From JANQJA01 sp965267485 (GTDB taxonomy: Bacteria; Pseudomonadota; Gammaproteobacteria; Pseudomonadales; Azotimanducaceae): a DNA stretch of 64,000 nt. The notes below the pieces were generated by a model. The model did no database searches. It was not told where the DNA came from and saw only the letters and a list, made by a program, of their open reading frames with translations. The first letter of the stretch is position 1. The number at the start of each line of letters is the position of its first letter. The translations under genes were made by a program, and so were the position numbers. The stretch spans positions 4,668,027 to 4,732,026 of the forward strand of contig OZ254080.1 in assembly GCA_965267485.1 (NCBI GenBank). Reading direction: 5' to 3'. This document shows, piece after piece, positions 43,479-52,615 of the stretch.

Positions 43479-45296
43479 ATGAGCGTGAGTGAACAAACGC
43501 CCACTGAAATCAAGATCGACAAGGAAGCGCTGAAGCGAAAGTACGCGGAGGAGCGCGACAAGCGCCTGCGTCCCGACGGCAATAACCAGTACATCGAGAT
43601 CAAGGGCCAGCTGGCGCATTATCTCGAGGACCCCTATACGCCATTCCAGGAACGGGAGCCCGTGACCGATCATGTCACGTTCGCCTTCATCGGCGGCGGC
43701 TTCGCCGGTCTCGTCACGGGCGCGCGGCTGAAAGAAGCCGGCGTGACCGATGTCCGGATCATCGAGAAGGGCGGTGACTTCGGCGGCACCTGGTACTGGA
43801 ACCGGTATCCGGGTGCGATGTGTGACACCGCCTCGTTCGTCTACATGCCGTTGCTCGAAGAGACCGGCCACATGCCGTCAGAGAAATATGCGCACGCGCC
43901 CGAGATCCTCGAGCACTGCCAGCGCATCGGCAAACAGTTCGATCTCTATGACAACGCGCTGTTCCATACCGAGGTCGAGGATCTGCAGTGGGACGAGGGC
44001 AACAGCCGCTGGATCATTCGCACGAATCGCGGTGACGAGTTCACGGCCCAGTACCTCGGCATGGGCACCGGGCCGCTGCACGTGCCCAAGCTGCCGGGTA
44101 TTCCCGGTATCGAGGACTTCAAGGGCCACTCGTTCCATACGAGCCGGTGGGACTACGATTACACCGGCGGTGACCCCAGGGGTGCACCGATGGAAAAACT
44201 GCGGGACAAGCGCGTCGGCATCATCGGCACCGGGGCGACTGCCATCCAGTGTATCCCGGAACTCTCGAAGACCTGCGGAGACCTGTATGTGTTCCAGCGC
44301 ACGCCGTCTTCCGTCGACGTGCGCGACAACCGCCCGACCGACCCTGAGTGGTTCCAGGGCATTGCCACCGAGGGCTGGCAGCAGCGCTGGCTGGAAAACT
44401 TCACGGCCAACCAGACCGGCGATGCGTCGGCGAGCGAAGACCTCGTACAGGACGGCTGGACCGAACTGTCACGACGCATCCGCGCCAAGATCAGCGCGCT
44501 GCCCCGTGACCAGCTGACGCTCGAAAACATGCGGGCAGCGTTCGAGGATTCCGACTTCGAGAAGATGGAGGAGATTCGCCAGCGCGCCGAGCAGATCGTC
44601 GAGGACAAGGAAACCGCCGAGAGGCTCAAGGCCTGGTACAACCAGCTCTGCAAGCGACCCTGCTTCCATGACGAGTATCTGCAGGCCTACAACAACCCCA
44701 ACACCCATCTCGTCGACACCGACGGCAAGGGCGTAGAGAAGATCACCGAGAAGGGTGTCGTGGTGAACGGGCAGGAGTACGAGCTCGACTGCATCATCTA
44801 CGCATCCGGCTTTGAGGTGGGCACACCGTTCGAGCGTCGAGCCGGTTTTGATCCGGCCGGTCGCGACGGCCTTCGCCTTTCGGAGTACTGGGCCGATGGC
44901 ATGCGCACGAAGCACGGCATTCATGTTCACAACTTCCCGAACATGTTCATCGTGCAGCCGACCCAGGGTGCAAACCTCATTTCCAACGTACCCCACAACC
45001 TCACCGAGTCCGGCCGGACGATCGCGGCGGTCATCAAGCACGCGATGGATACGGGCGCAAAGGAAGTCGAAGTCACGAAGGAAGCCGAGGACGCGTGGAT
45101 CGATCTGATGCTGCAGGCGGTACCGCGCATGATTGGCGGGACCGAGTGTACGCCCGGTTACTACAACAACGAGGGCCAGGAACCGGGCCCGCAGGCGAAG
45201 TACCACGTCGGCTACCCGCACGGCGCGATGGCGTTCTTTCGATACATCGACGAGTGGCGCAACTCCGGTGAGTTCGAGGGGCTTGCGTTCCGGTGA
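43479..45296 (+). CDS. Baeyer-Villiger-type flavin monooxygenase
   Basis: The 605-residue FAD/NADPH monooxygenase has two Rossmann motifs, IGGGFAG (71-77) and IGTGATAIQ near 256, flanking the Baeyer-Villiger fingerprint FKGHSFHTSRWD (214-225), where the family has FxGxxxHxxxW followed by P or D. FGGTWYWNRYPGA is also typical. Such enzymes turn ketones into esters or lactones. It is similar in size to the larger (phenylacetone/steroid-type) members with an N-terminal extension. Pairing with an LLM monooxygenase under one TetR gene suggests a two-step oxidative breakdown; the substrate is not known. Confidence 0.88.
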   Translation: MSVSEQTPTEIKIDKEALKRKYAEERDKRLRPDGNNQYIEIKGQLAHYLEDPYTPFQEREPVTDHVTFAFIGGGFAGLVTGARLKEAGVTDVRIIEKGGDFGGTWYWNRYPGAMCDTASFVYMPLLEETGHMPSEKYAHAPEILEHCQRIGKQFDLYDNALFHTEVEDLQWDEGNSRWIIRTNRGDEFTAQYLGMGTGPLHVPKLPGIPGIEDFKGHSFHTSRWDYDYTGGDPRGAPMEKLRDKRVGIIGTGATAIQCIPELSKTCGDLYVFQRTPSSVDVRDNRPTDPEWFQGIATEGWQQRWLENFTANQTGDASASEDLVQDGWTELSRRIRAKISALPRDQLTLENMRAAFEDSDFEKMEEIRQRAEQIVEDKETAERLKAWYNQLCKRPCFHDEYLQAYNNPNTHLVDTDGKGVEKITEKGVVVNGQEYELDCIIYASGFEVGTPFERRAGFDPAGRDGLRLSEYWADGMRTKHGIHVHNFPNMFIVQPTQGANLISNVPHNLTESGRTIAAVIKHAMDTGAKEVEVTKEAEDAWIDLMLQAVPRMIGGTECTPGYYNNEGQEPGPQAKYHVGYPHGAMAFFRYIDEWRNSGEFEGLAFR

Positions 45297-45817
45297 TCCG
45301 GCTGCCCGCCCTGCTCCTGCTGCTCCTTCCGCTCTGCGCGTTTGGCGCAGAGCCGGAGGTGCTCGATGGTGCCGAATTCTCGGAGACGCTGGCGCGGGTC
45401 GGCGACATCTACATCGCCGGGCAGCCGACCGAGGCCGGTGTTCGGGAGGCGCGCTCGCTTGGCGTCGGCACAATTGTCAGCCTCAGGACGCCGGCCGAAA
45501 TGACAGACAGCGCTGAACCCGAGCAGGTCGAGGCGAGTGGCATGCGCTTCGTCTCGATCCCTTCCGGCGGTGAGGATCACCCGTTCTCGCCGGCTGAGGT
45601 CCGTCGCTTCAACGAGGTCGTCAGCGAGGCGAGTGACCCTGTGTTGCTTCACTGCAAGAGCGGAACGCGGGCAACGCATCTCTATGTCGCCTGGCTCGTC
45701 CGCTATCGCAACGTGCCGCTCGAAGAAGCCCTGCGCATCGGTCGCCAGATCGAGTTCGGCAGGATGCCGCTCGAGGGCTATCTGGACGGCAAGATCGACT
45801 ACCGCTTCGTCGAGTAG
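45293..45817 (+). CDS. Exported phosphatase-like protein (DUF442/dual-specificity fold)
   Basis: This 174-residue protein has a signal peptide (about 1-18) and a small phosphatase-like fold: an IYIAGQPTEAGV start, a strand-loop ending VSLRTPAE, and the signature LLHCKSGTRA. The cysteine is C121 and the arginine R126, a C-x4-R spacing rather than the classical C-x5-R, as seen in the DUF442 group. GTG 45293 overlaps the monooxygenase stop (GTGA), so it is translationally coupled. Enzyme activity is not assured. Confidence 0.7.
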   Translation: MIRLPALLLLLLPLCAFGAEPEVLDGAEFSETLARVGDIYIAGQPTEAGVREARSLGVGTIVSLRTPAEMTDSAEPEQVEASGMRFVSIPSGGEDHPFSPAEVRRFNEVVSEASDPVLLHCKSGTRATHLYVAWLVRYRNVPLEEALRIGRQIEFGRMPLEGYLDGKIDYRFVE

Positions 45818-45890
45818 TCCACGGCGATTCGATCTCGCCAGCTTCCGCGCGGCGAAGTAGACTCGTTCAGCATCATTGGAGGGATTCGAC

Positions 45891-46958
45891 ATGCGCATTC
45901 TACTGCTCGCCATGAGCGCTCTGTTCAGCCTGTCTGCGCACGCGGCGTCTGACTGGTCACTCACGCTCGATGGCGATGAAATGGCGCGTGCCGAGCAGCT
46001 CTACCAACAGTATTGTTCGCTGTGTCACGGCGAGGACCGTGCTGGCTATCAGGCGGATCACGCGCCATCGCTTCGAACTCGATCGCTGCTCGCGACGGGG
46101 TTCCCCAGCTTTCTCTACACCACAATCGGCTATGGCCGTGCAAACACCGCGATGGAGGGCTACAGCACAGAGCTCGGTGGCCCGCTCGCGCGCGAGGACA
46201 TTCGCCTCATCACGCGATGGCTGTTGCAGGTCGAAGGCGTTGAGCCGATCCGTCTCGACAGTGGCGTGATCAAGGGTGACGCTGCCCGTGGCAAGGCGTT
46301 GTATGCAGCCCGCTGCGCAGAATGTCACGGTGCTGACGGGCAGGGCATCACAGCGCCCTCGCTCGGCGACCCGGGCCTGCTCGCCAACGCCAACGACTCC
46401 TTTCTCAAGTACGCGATCGAACATGGGCGGGAAGGCACACCGATGATGGCCTTCGCCGATGAGTTGCCCGAAAGCGACATCGACGCCCTGGTCGCGTACC
46501 TGCGCAGCCAGGCGGCCGGCTGGAGTCCTGAACCCCGGCCGCTACGTGCGCCGCCGGCACCGTCGGAATATGTCCTGAACCCCGACGGCGAGGCGCCCGA
46601 TTTCACGCTGCGCGATGGCCGCTACGTGCCGGCCGCTCAGGTTGTTGAAGCACTCGAACAGGGCCGGCGGTTCATTCTCCTCGACACACGGCCGGCTTCA
46701 GCGTGGCAGCGAAGTCACATCCCCGGCGCCGTCCCGATGCCCTACTACCGAGACGCCGATCGGGCCGGCGAGAACCTGCCCAATGACGGAACCTGGATCG
46801 TGGCTTACTGCGCCTGCCCTCATGCGGCGTCCGATTACGTCGTCCGAAACCTCAAACGGCTGGGCTATGAGAATCTCGCCGTTATCGACGAGGGCATTCT
46901 GGTGTGGACGGCGATGGGATTGCCGCTCGTCGCCGGTGAGGATCTGGACGCTGAATAG
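45891..46958 (+). CDS. Diheme cytochrome c fused to a rhodanese domain
   Basis: This 355-residue exported protein has a signal peptide (about 1-18) and two cytochrome c domains with heme sites CSLCH (42-46) and CAECH (142-146). A proline-rich linker (about 211-235) leads to a C-terminal rhodanese domain (about 245-350). The rhodanese has LLDTRPASAWQRSHIPGA and an active loop YCACPHAAS with C307 and C309. GGAGGG precedes the ATG. It may couple periplasmic sulfur transfer to electron transport; no partner sulfur genes are nearby. The BVMO cluster ends 73 bases upstream. Confidence 0.85.
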   Translation: MRILLLAMSALFSLSAHAASDWSLTLDGDEMARAEQLYQQYCSLCHGEDRAGYQADHAPSLRTRSLLATGFPSFLYTTIGYGRANTAMEGYSTELGGPLAREDIRLITRWLLQVEGVEPIRLDSGVIKGDAARGKALYAARCAECHGADGQGITAPSLGDPGLLANANDSFLKYAIEHGREGTPMMAFADELPESDIDALVAYLRSQAAGWSPEPRPLRAPPAPSEYVLNPDGEAPDFTLRDGRYVPAAQVVEALEQGRRFILLDTRPASAWQRSHIPGAVPMPYYRDADRAGENLPNDGTWIVAYCACPHAASDYVVRNLKRLGYENLAVIDEGILVWTAMGLPLVAGEDLDAE

Positions 46959-46967
46959 CGGCCGGCA

Positions 46968-48857
46968 TCAGCCGCCCCCGGGTGCATCCAGAGATTCCAG
47001 CGACTCCGATGCCTCGAGCCACTCGTTCTCGAGCTGGTCGATCTCGTCCTTCAGGCCGATCTGCTCCCGGAGCAGGCTTTGCAGATCGGGCGATTGCCCC
47101 GCTTCTGTGTATAGCGAGGCATCTGCGAGTCGGGATTCGACATCGGCCAGCTTGCCGCTCAGCCGGGTCAGGCGTTGCTCGATCGTGTTGAGCCGCGTCT
47201 TGAGCTGTCGTGCCTGCTTCTGCGACTCGCGGCGGAGCGTGCCGGCGGCCTTCGGCACGGGTTCGGGGTCGGGCGTGGCCTCCGCTTCGGGTTCGTCGAA
47301 CAGTCGCTTGCGGTAATCCTCGAGGTCACCGGTGAAAGGACGCACGCGGCCGTCGTGCACCAGCACGAACTCGTCCACGGTATTCGCGAGCAGGTGCCGG
47401 TCGTGTGAGATCAGGACGATCGCGCCTTCGAATTCCTGCAGCGCGACCGTGAGCGCCTGCCGCATGTCCATGTCCAGGTGGTTGGTCGGCTCATCCATCA
47501 GCAGGAGGTTTGGCTTGCTGTGCGAAACGATGGCGAGCGCAAGGCGTGCCTTCTCGCCGCCAGAGAAGATGCGCACGGGTTCTTTGACCTTGTCGCCGTG
47601 AAAGTCGAACCCGCCGAGGAACGTCCGGATTTCCAGCTCCGACATGTCATCGTCCAGCGCCCGAATGTGGTCGAGGGCACTGTGGCGAAGTTCGAGCTCG
47701 TCCACCTGATGCTGTGAAAAGTAGCCGACGGCGAGATTCTGGCCCACGGTACGAGTGCCGCGAATGAGCGGCAGCTCACCGCGGAGTGTCTTGACCAGCG
47801 TCGACTTGCCGGCGCCGTTGTGGCCCAGCAGGCCGATGCGATCGCCGGGTTCGAGGCTGAATCGAACGTCCTTCAGCACTTCCGCATCGCCATAACCGAG
47901 TACCGCCTGGTCAAGGGCAAGCAGCGGCGATGACGTGCGATCACTCGGCGGGATACGAAAGCGGAACGGCGAGTCGATGTGCGCCGGTGCAATCAGCTCC
48001 ATGCGCTCGAGCGCCTTGATGCGACTCTGGGCCTGCCTCGCCTTGGTCGCCTTGGCACGAAAGCGGCGCACGAAGTCCTGCATGTGCCGGATCTCGCGCT
48101 GCTGCTTTTCATAGTTGGACTGCTGCTCGGCGAGCCGTTCGGCCTTGATACGCTCGAAGGCTGAATAGTTGCCGGTATAGAGTTCGATTCGCTGACGATG
48201 CAGGTACGCGATCTGGTCAACGGTCTCGTCCAGAAACTCGCGATCGTGCGAGATGAGCAGCATGGTGCCGGGATAGCGCTTGATCCACTCCGACAGCCAG
48301 AGGATGGCATCGAGGTCCAGGTGGTTTGTCGGTTCATCGAGCAGCAGGAGCTCTGACGGCGTCATCAGGGTGCGCGCGAGGTTCAGTCTGATTCGCCAGC
48401 CACCGGAGAACTCGCCGAGGGTCTGCGCGAAGTCCGACTCCTCGAAGCCAAGGCCGACCATGAGCTGCTCGGCACGCGCACGCGCGGTGTAGCCGTCGAT
48501 TGACGCAAGCTGGTCGTGAAGCTGGCCGATCTGCTCATACTTCCCGTCCTGCTCGGCTTTGGCCAGCGCTGCGTCGATGGCGGTGAGGCGATCATCGCCG
48601 CCGAGCACGTAGTCGATGGCGCGCTCGGCAGAGGCGGGTACTTCCTGCTGCAGATAGGCGATGCGCGTGTCGCCGGGCATGTCCACGTCGCCGCGGTCAC
48701 TGTCGAGCTCGCCGATGATCATCCTGAAGAGGCTGGTCTTGCCGGCGCCATTGGCTCCGATCAACCCGACCTTTCGGCCCTGGTTGATCGTTACGTTGAC
48801 GTTGTCGAACAGGAGTTCGGTGCCGCGCCGAAGCGCGATGTCGATGAGGCTCAGCAT
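46968..48857 (-). CDS. ABC-F ATPase, YheS-like
   Basis: The 629-residue protein has two ATP-binding cassettes in tandem (GANGAGKTSL and GHNGAGKSTL Walker A, LLLDEPTNHLD and LLMDEPTNHLD Walker B), an inter-domain linker rich in charged residues and a C-terminal coiled coil (about 545-625). There are no membrane helices, so it is a ribosome-associated ABC-F protein rather than a transporter. The start MLSLIDIALRRG resembles YheS. ATG 48857 is preferred; the frame reaches 48875. Confidence 0.9.
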   Translation of the reverse strand: MLSLIDIALRRGTELLFDNVNVTINQGRKVGLIGANGAGKTSLFRMIIGELDSDRGDVDMPGDTRIAYLQQEVPASAERAIDYVLGGDDRLTAIDAALAKAEQDGKYEQIGQLHDQLASIDGYTARARAEQLMVGLGFEESDFAQTLGEFSGGWRIRLNLARTLMTPSELLLLDEPTNHLDLDAILWLSEWIKRYPGTMLLISHDREFLDETVDQIAYLHRQRIELYTGNYSAFERIKAERLAEQQSNYEKQQREIRHMQDFVRRFRAKATKARQAQSRIKALERMELIAPAHIDSPFRFRIPPSDRTSSPLLALDQAVLGYGDAEVLKDVRFSLEPGDRIGLLGHNGAGKSTLVKTLRGELPLIRGTRTVGQNLAVGYFSQHQVDELELRHSALDHIRALDDDMSELEIRTFLGGFDFHGDKVKEPVRIFSGGEKARLALAIVSHSKPNLLLMDEPTNHLDMDMRQALTVALQEFEGAIVLISHDRHLLANTVDEFVLVHDGRVRPFTGDLEDYRKRLFDEPEAEATPDPEPVPKAAGTLRRESQKQARQLKTRLNTIEQRLTRLSGKLADVESRLADASLYTEAGQSPDLQSLLREQIGLKDEIDQLENEWLEASESLESLDAPGGG

Positions 48858-48891
48858 GGCCGCGCAGTGTAACACCGCGCGGCCATTTGCC

Positions 48892-49797
48892 TTATGAGGC
48901 GAGGTGTGTGCGGAAGAAGTTCACCGTGCGGGACCACGCGAGTTCGGCCGCGGCCTCGTCGTAGCGGCCGGTCGAATCGTTGTGAAAACCGTGATTCACA
49001 TCCGGATAGTTGTGAATCACGTAGTCGACGCCGTTCTGCTCGAGCAGCGCTTCGTATTCCGGGTAGGTGCTGTTCACCCGCTTGTCGAGTCCGGCAAGCT
49101 GGATCATCAGCGGGCCCCTGACGTTGCCGCGAATCTCGGTGGCCGCGGGCGTTCCGTAGAACGGGACACCAGCGTCGAGCGCCTGGGGAATGGCCGCGGC
49201 CAGCATGTTGACGATGTAGCCGCCGAAGCAGAAACCGACGGCGCCGAGTTTGCCGTTGCTGCGCTCGTGGGCCTTGATGAAGTGGGCGGCTGCGATGAAG
49301 TCCTGCTCAATCTTCGCGCGATCGAGCGCGCGCTGCATGGCGCGTCCCTGATCGTCGTTGCCCGGATACCCGCCAACCGGGTAGAGCGCGTCCGGCGCGA
49401 ATGCGATGAAGCCCGCCTTCGCGAGCCGTCGCGCGACGTCTTGCACGTAGGGATTGAGACCCCGGTTTTCGTGGACGACGAGGACGGTCGGCACCTCACC
49501 CTCCACCGTCGTCGGCATCACGAGATATCCCCGGCCTTCGCCGTGGCCCAGTGGAGAGGGAAAGAGCTCGAACGTGGCGTGTATGTCGGGGTCGGTGAAT
49601 TTGACCTGCTCGGCGAGCGCGTAGTCCGGCGTCAATGCCGCCGTCAGCGTGGCGAGCGGCACGGCCGCCGACAGCGTGGCGAGTCGCGCCAGGAAGGTGC
49701 GGCGGTCGATGATCCCGTGGGCGTATTCGTCGTACCAGTCGAACGCCTCCTGCGGAATCGGCAGCGCCGCGTGGGGGTGGTCGGGTGACTTCAGCAT
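48892..49797 (-). CDS. Tat-exported dienelactone hydrolase family protein
   Basis: This 301-residue alpha/beta hydrolase has the nucleophile cysteine C190 in GFCFGGY and a histidine in VNHGFHN, the Cys-His-Asp triad of dienelactone hydrolases. The N-terminus has DRRTFLARLA (R32, R33) followed by a hydrophobic segment ending ALA, a twin-arginine signal. Export is unusual for an enzyme normally cytosolic. ATG 49797 is chosen; the frame upstream to 50046 reads through the neighbouring gene. Confidence 0.85.
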   Translation of the reverse strand: MLKSPDHPHAALPIPQEAFDWYDEYAHGIIDRRTFLARLATLSAAVPLATLTAALTPDYALAEQVKFTDPDIHATFELFPSPLGHGEGRGYLVMPTTVEGEVPTVLVVHENRGLNPYVQDVARRLAKAGFIAFAPDALYPVGGYPGNDDQGRAMQRALDRAKIEQDFIAAAHFIKAHERSNGKLGAVGFCFGGYIVNMLAAAIPQALDAGVPFYGTPAATEIRGNVRGPLMIQLAGLDKRVNSTYPEYEALLEQNGVDYVIHNYPDVNHGFHNDSTGRYDEAAAELAWSRTVNFFRTHLAS

Positions 49798-49837
49798 GAT
49801 GACTCCCAGCAAGTGGTTTGGAGTCTCTGGTATAGCA

Positions 49838-50578
49838 CTAAGTGCCCGGCGCTGAAACCGGCCCGGCTTCAGTGAGCAAACCGCCCACGGCCTGAACGGG
49901 TCGAAGGTCGCCAGGCGCTGCAACCCACGCCGCAATGGCGTCGGCGCCCGCGGGTACTTCATGGCTGTCGAAGCTGAGCGTGCCGCTGCCCTCCACCGTG
50001 ACATGCTCGAGAACAACGAACTCGTGACGAAGCGTTTTGCCGGCATTCTCGCCGCGCCTGATGTCGCGCTCGATATCGAGCCCGAGGTATGCGAGATGGC
50101 CGACCAGGCGCGCTTCGGGCGCGCCGCGGAAAGTCAGTTTGACCCGCTCGCCGGAACGGTCGAGTACGAGGCGGCCGGGTTCGCCCGTTGCCTCCGGGAG
50201 TGTGCGGCGTCGCAGGATCGGGTTGAAGAACTCCCGGTATTCCGCGCCGTTGACGACGATACCCGGTGTGTAGACGCTTTCGATGTGGCTCTGCGCGGCA
50301 TAAGTCCTCTGGCGGGTCGAGTGCGCTGCGCTCGAGAAACCGTCACGCCAGCCAAGGTAGTCCCAGTAGTCCACGTGAAAGGCCACCGGCACGATGTCGC
50401 GCCAGAGTCGGTCGGACTGCCGGAGTTCGGCGAGCCAGCGGTCGGCAGGCGGGCAGCTGCTGCAGCCCTCTGACGTGTAAAGTTCTACCAGTGTGACTTT
50501 CGACGCCGGAGAAACGTAGACGTCGTCGGCCATCGCGGCTATCGGGCAGAGCGACATCAGCAGCAAAAGCATCCTCAT
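49838..50578 (-). CDS. DUF1223 thioredoxin-like exported protein
   Basis: The 246-residue protein has a signal peptide (about 1-17), a CSSC pair (C39, C42) in VELYTSEGCSSCPPAD, and the VDYWDYLGW block characteristic of DUF1223. The CxxC and fold suggest a periplasmic disulfide-related role, but its function is unknown. ATG 50578 begins the signal peptide; the frame upstream to 50737 has no signal. It is 40 bases from the dienelactone hydrolase gene and in the same direction. Confidence 0.82.
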   Translation of the reverse strand: MRMLLLLMSLCPIAAMADDVYVSPASKVTLVELYTSEGCSSCPPADRWLAELRQSDRLWRDIVPVAFHVDYWDYLGWRDGFSSAAHSTRQRTYAAQSHIESVYTPGIVVNGAEYREFFNPILRRRTLPEATGEPGRLVLDRSGERVKLTFRGAPEARLVGHLAYLGLDIERDIRRGENAGKTLRHEFVVLEHVTVEGSGTLSFDSHEVPAGADAIAAWVAAPGDLRPVQAVGGLLTEAGPVSAPGT

Positions 50579-50651
50579 GTGCGGTTTCCTTGTTGATGGT
50601 CCTTTGCTACAAAGACCGTGCGCCAATGCCTGACTTTTCATCGAGGGTTCC

Positions 50652-51107
50652 ATGCTCGTCAAGATCCTGATCGTCGTCGTCATCCTCGCGTGTCTCGGAC
50701 CGTTTTTCATCAAGGGGCCGGACGGCGAACCGCTCATGACGCTGGATGACCTGAAGCCAGAGGCGCCAGAGCTGCCTTCCGTCGCCCCGGCCGAGCCGGT
50801 GACGGTCTACAAGTGGCAGGACGAGAATGGCGTCTGGCAGTTCTCGACCGAGCCGGTGGACGGTGTTGAGGCCGAGACCATGCAGCTCGACGGCAAGGTC
50901 ACCACGCTCGATGCGCTGACGCCGGAAGATTACCGTCGCGCCAGCGGCGAGCCGACGCGGGACAGGCCGGCCTCGTTCGAGGCGCCGTCGGGACTGATGT
51001 CGGTCTCGCCCGACAAGGTTCAGGAGATGATGAATACGGTGAACACGCTCCAGGACACTGTCGATGAGCGCAAGGCCGAGATGGACAAGGTCGCCGGCGG
51101 CGGCTAG
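50652..51107 (+). CDS. DUF4124-containing membrane-anchored protein
   Basis: This 151-residue protein has an N-terminal membrane helix (about 4-20), a DUF4124 domain (VYKWQDENGVWQFSTEP, near residue 52), and a C-terminal coiled coil (about 115-148). DUF4124 proteins are common in gammaproteobacteria and their function is unknown. It is divergent from the DUF1223 gene and convergent with the symporter gene. Confidence 0.75.
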   Translation: MLVKILIVVVILACLGPFFIKGPDGEPLMTLDDLKPEAPELPSVAPAEPVTVYKWQDENGVWQFSTEPVDGVEAETMQLDGKVTTLDALTPEDYRRASGEPTRDRPASFEAPSGLMSVSPDKVQEMMNTVNTLQDTVDERKAEMDKVAGGG

Positions 51108-51118
51108 CCCTGTGCGGG

Positions 51119-52606
51119 CTAGAGATCCATGACGCCGTCGACGTCGCGGGCGATGCGACGACCCTTTTGCGTGACCAGCGAGACGCCGATAAACAGCACG
51201 ATGGATGTGATGAAGGCGACGAGTCCGCCATCGATGCCGTAGGGCAGTCTGATCGATGCGACGTTGAAGATGACGTTGATGGCGAGCGAGACCGATATTG
51301 CCGCGATTGCACCTTCCCGTGTCGCGCCTTTCCAGTTAAGCCCGATGGCCAGCACCGGGAAGATCGCAGCGGCGAAGGTGGCCCAGCCGATGGCGCCGAG
51401 CAGCGCGACCAGCGTATCGCTCACGAGTGCGATACCCGCCGCGATGATGGCGAGCAATGCCGTGACGATGCGCGCCCGTGCGAGTTCGTTCTTGATGTTC
51501 CTGACGCCGAAGGCCTTCGGCATGTCGTGAATGACCGCAGCCGTACCGACGTTCAGGAACGCATCGGCGGTCGACATGATCGCGGCGAACAGGCCGGCAA
51601 ACACGATGCCGGCCAGCAGCGGGCTCGTAAACACCGACAGGAACAGGGGTGCAGCCTGATCGGGCGTGGTCAGCGGTTCTGCCTGCCCATCAATGACGAG
51701 CGCGCGCATGGTGATACCGATCGAGATCCAGAGCAGTGCTGCCAGTGCATAGCCGATGACTGACATGGGCAGGATTGCACGATTATCGGAGATTGAACGG
51801 TTCATCATCATCTTCGTCACAAGGTGCGGCTGGCCTGCAACGCCGAGGCCGAAGATGAAGAACCAGCCCAGGCAGGTCATGAGTCCGGCGGTCCCGAACG
51901 GCATGATTGCTTCCGGATCGTCTTTCAGGATGATCTCTGTTGCCTGCTGAAAGCCGCCGTCGAAGACGTTGATCGCAGCGATGAGGATGAGCGTCCCCGC
52001 GATCATCATGATGACGCCCTGTACGACGTCGGTGTACACCGACGCGATGATGCCGCCGGTGACACAGTAAAAGACGAGTACGGCGGACGAGACGAACACG
52101 CAGGTAATGAGGCTCACGTCCGCAAACGTTTCGGTGCCCGCAAGGAGCGACTGCATGACCACGGCCATTGCCAGGATCTGCGTCGCGAGATAGCCCATGA
52201 CCCCCAGTACGATCGTTAGCGCCATGAGAAAACGTACGGCGTCGCTGTCGTAGCGCGCGGCCACCACATCCGGTAACGAGATCGCATTGCGGATCTCGGC
52301 AAGGAGGCGAATGCGTTTCGCAACGAGAAAGAAGCCGAGGCTGTAACCCGTCGTCGCAACGACCACCATCCAGAACGAACTGACGCCCTGGGAGTAGACG
52401 AGACCCGGACCGCCGACAAATCCGAAGCCCGAGAGCGTGCTCGAGAAGATGGCGAGGGCAATGACGATGGGGCCGAGGCTTCGGCCCGCGATGAAGAAGT
52501 CGCTCGGGTTGTGCGTACGGCGCATGGCCCAGAGTCCGACGATGATGCAGAACACCATGTACACGACGATCGAACCGAGAATGATCTCCTGGCGCCAGGC
52601 TTCCAT
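51119..52606 (-). CDS. Sodium:solute symporter (SSS/PutP family)
   Basis: The 495-residue protein has about 13 membrane helices and SSS landmarks: an FFIAGRSLGP segment after helix 1, a GGIIASVYTDVVQG loop and an AAIMSTADAFLN helix containing the sodium-site serine/threonine pair. PutP-like carriers import proline, pantothenate or organic acids with Na+; the substrate is not clear. The small membrane protein gene at 52616-53143 precedes it by 9 bases and is presumably its partner. Confidence 0.88.
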   Translation of the reverse strand: MEAWRQEIILGSIVVYMVFCIIVGLWAMRRTHNPSDFFIAGRSLGPIVIALAIFSSTLSGFGFVGGPGLVYSQGVSSFWMVVVATTGYSLGFFLVAKRIRLLAEIRNAISLPDVVAARYDSDAVRFLMALTIVLGVMGYLATQILAMAVVMQSLLAGTETFADVSLITCVFVSSAVLVFYCVTGGIIASVYTDVVQGVIMMIAGTLILIAAINVFDGGFQQATEIILKDDPEAIMPFGTAGLMTCLGWFFIFGLGVAGQPHLVTKMMMNRSISDNRAILPMSVIGYALAALLWISIGITMRALVIDGQAEPLTTPDQAAPLFLSVFTSPLLAGIVFAGLFAAIMSTADAFLNVGTAAVIHDMPKAFGVRNIKNELARARIVTALLAIIAAGIALVSDTLVALLGAIGWATFAAAIFPVLAIGLNWKGATREGAIAAISVSLAINVIFNVASIRLPYGIDGGLVAFITSIVLFIGVSLVTQKGRRIARDVDGVMDL

Positions 52607-52615
52607 CGATGCCCC

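Noticed and set aside
49798..50046. N-terminal extension of the dienelactone hydrolase frame
   Set aside because: It overlaps the DUF1223 gene and would bury the Tat signal.
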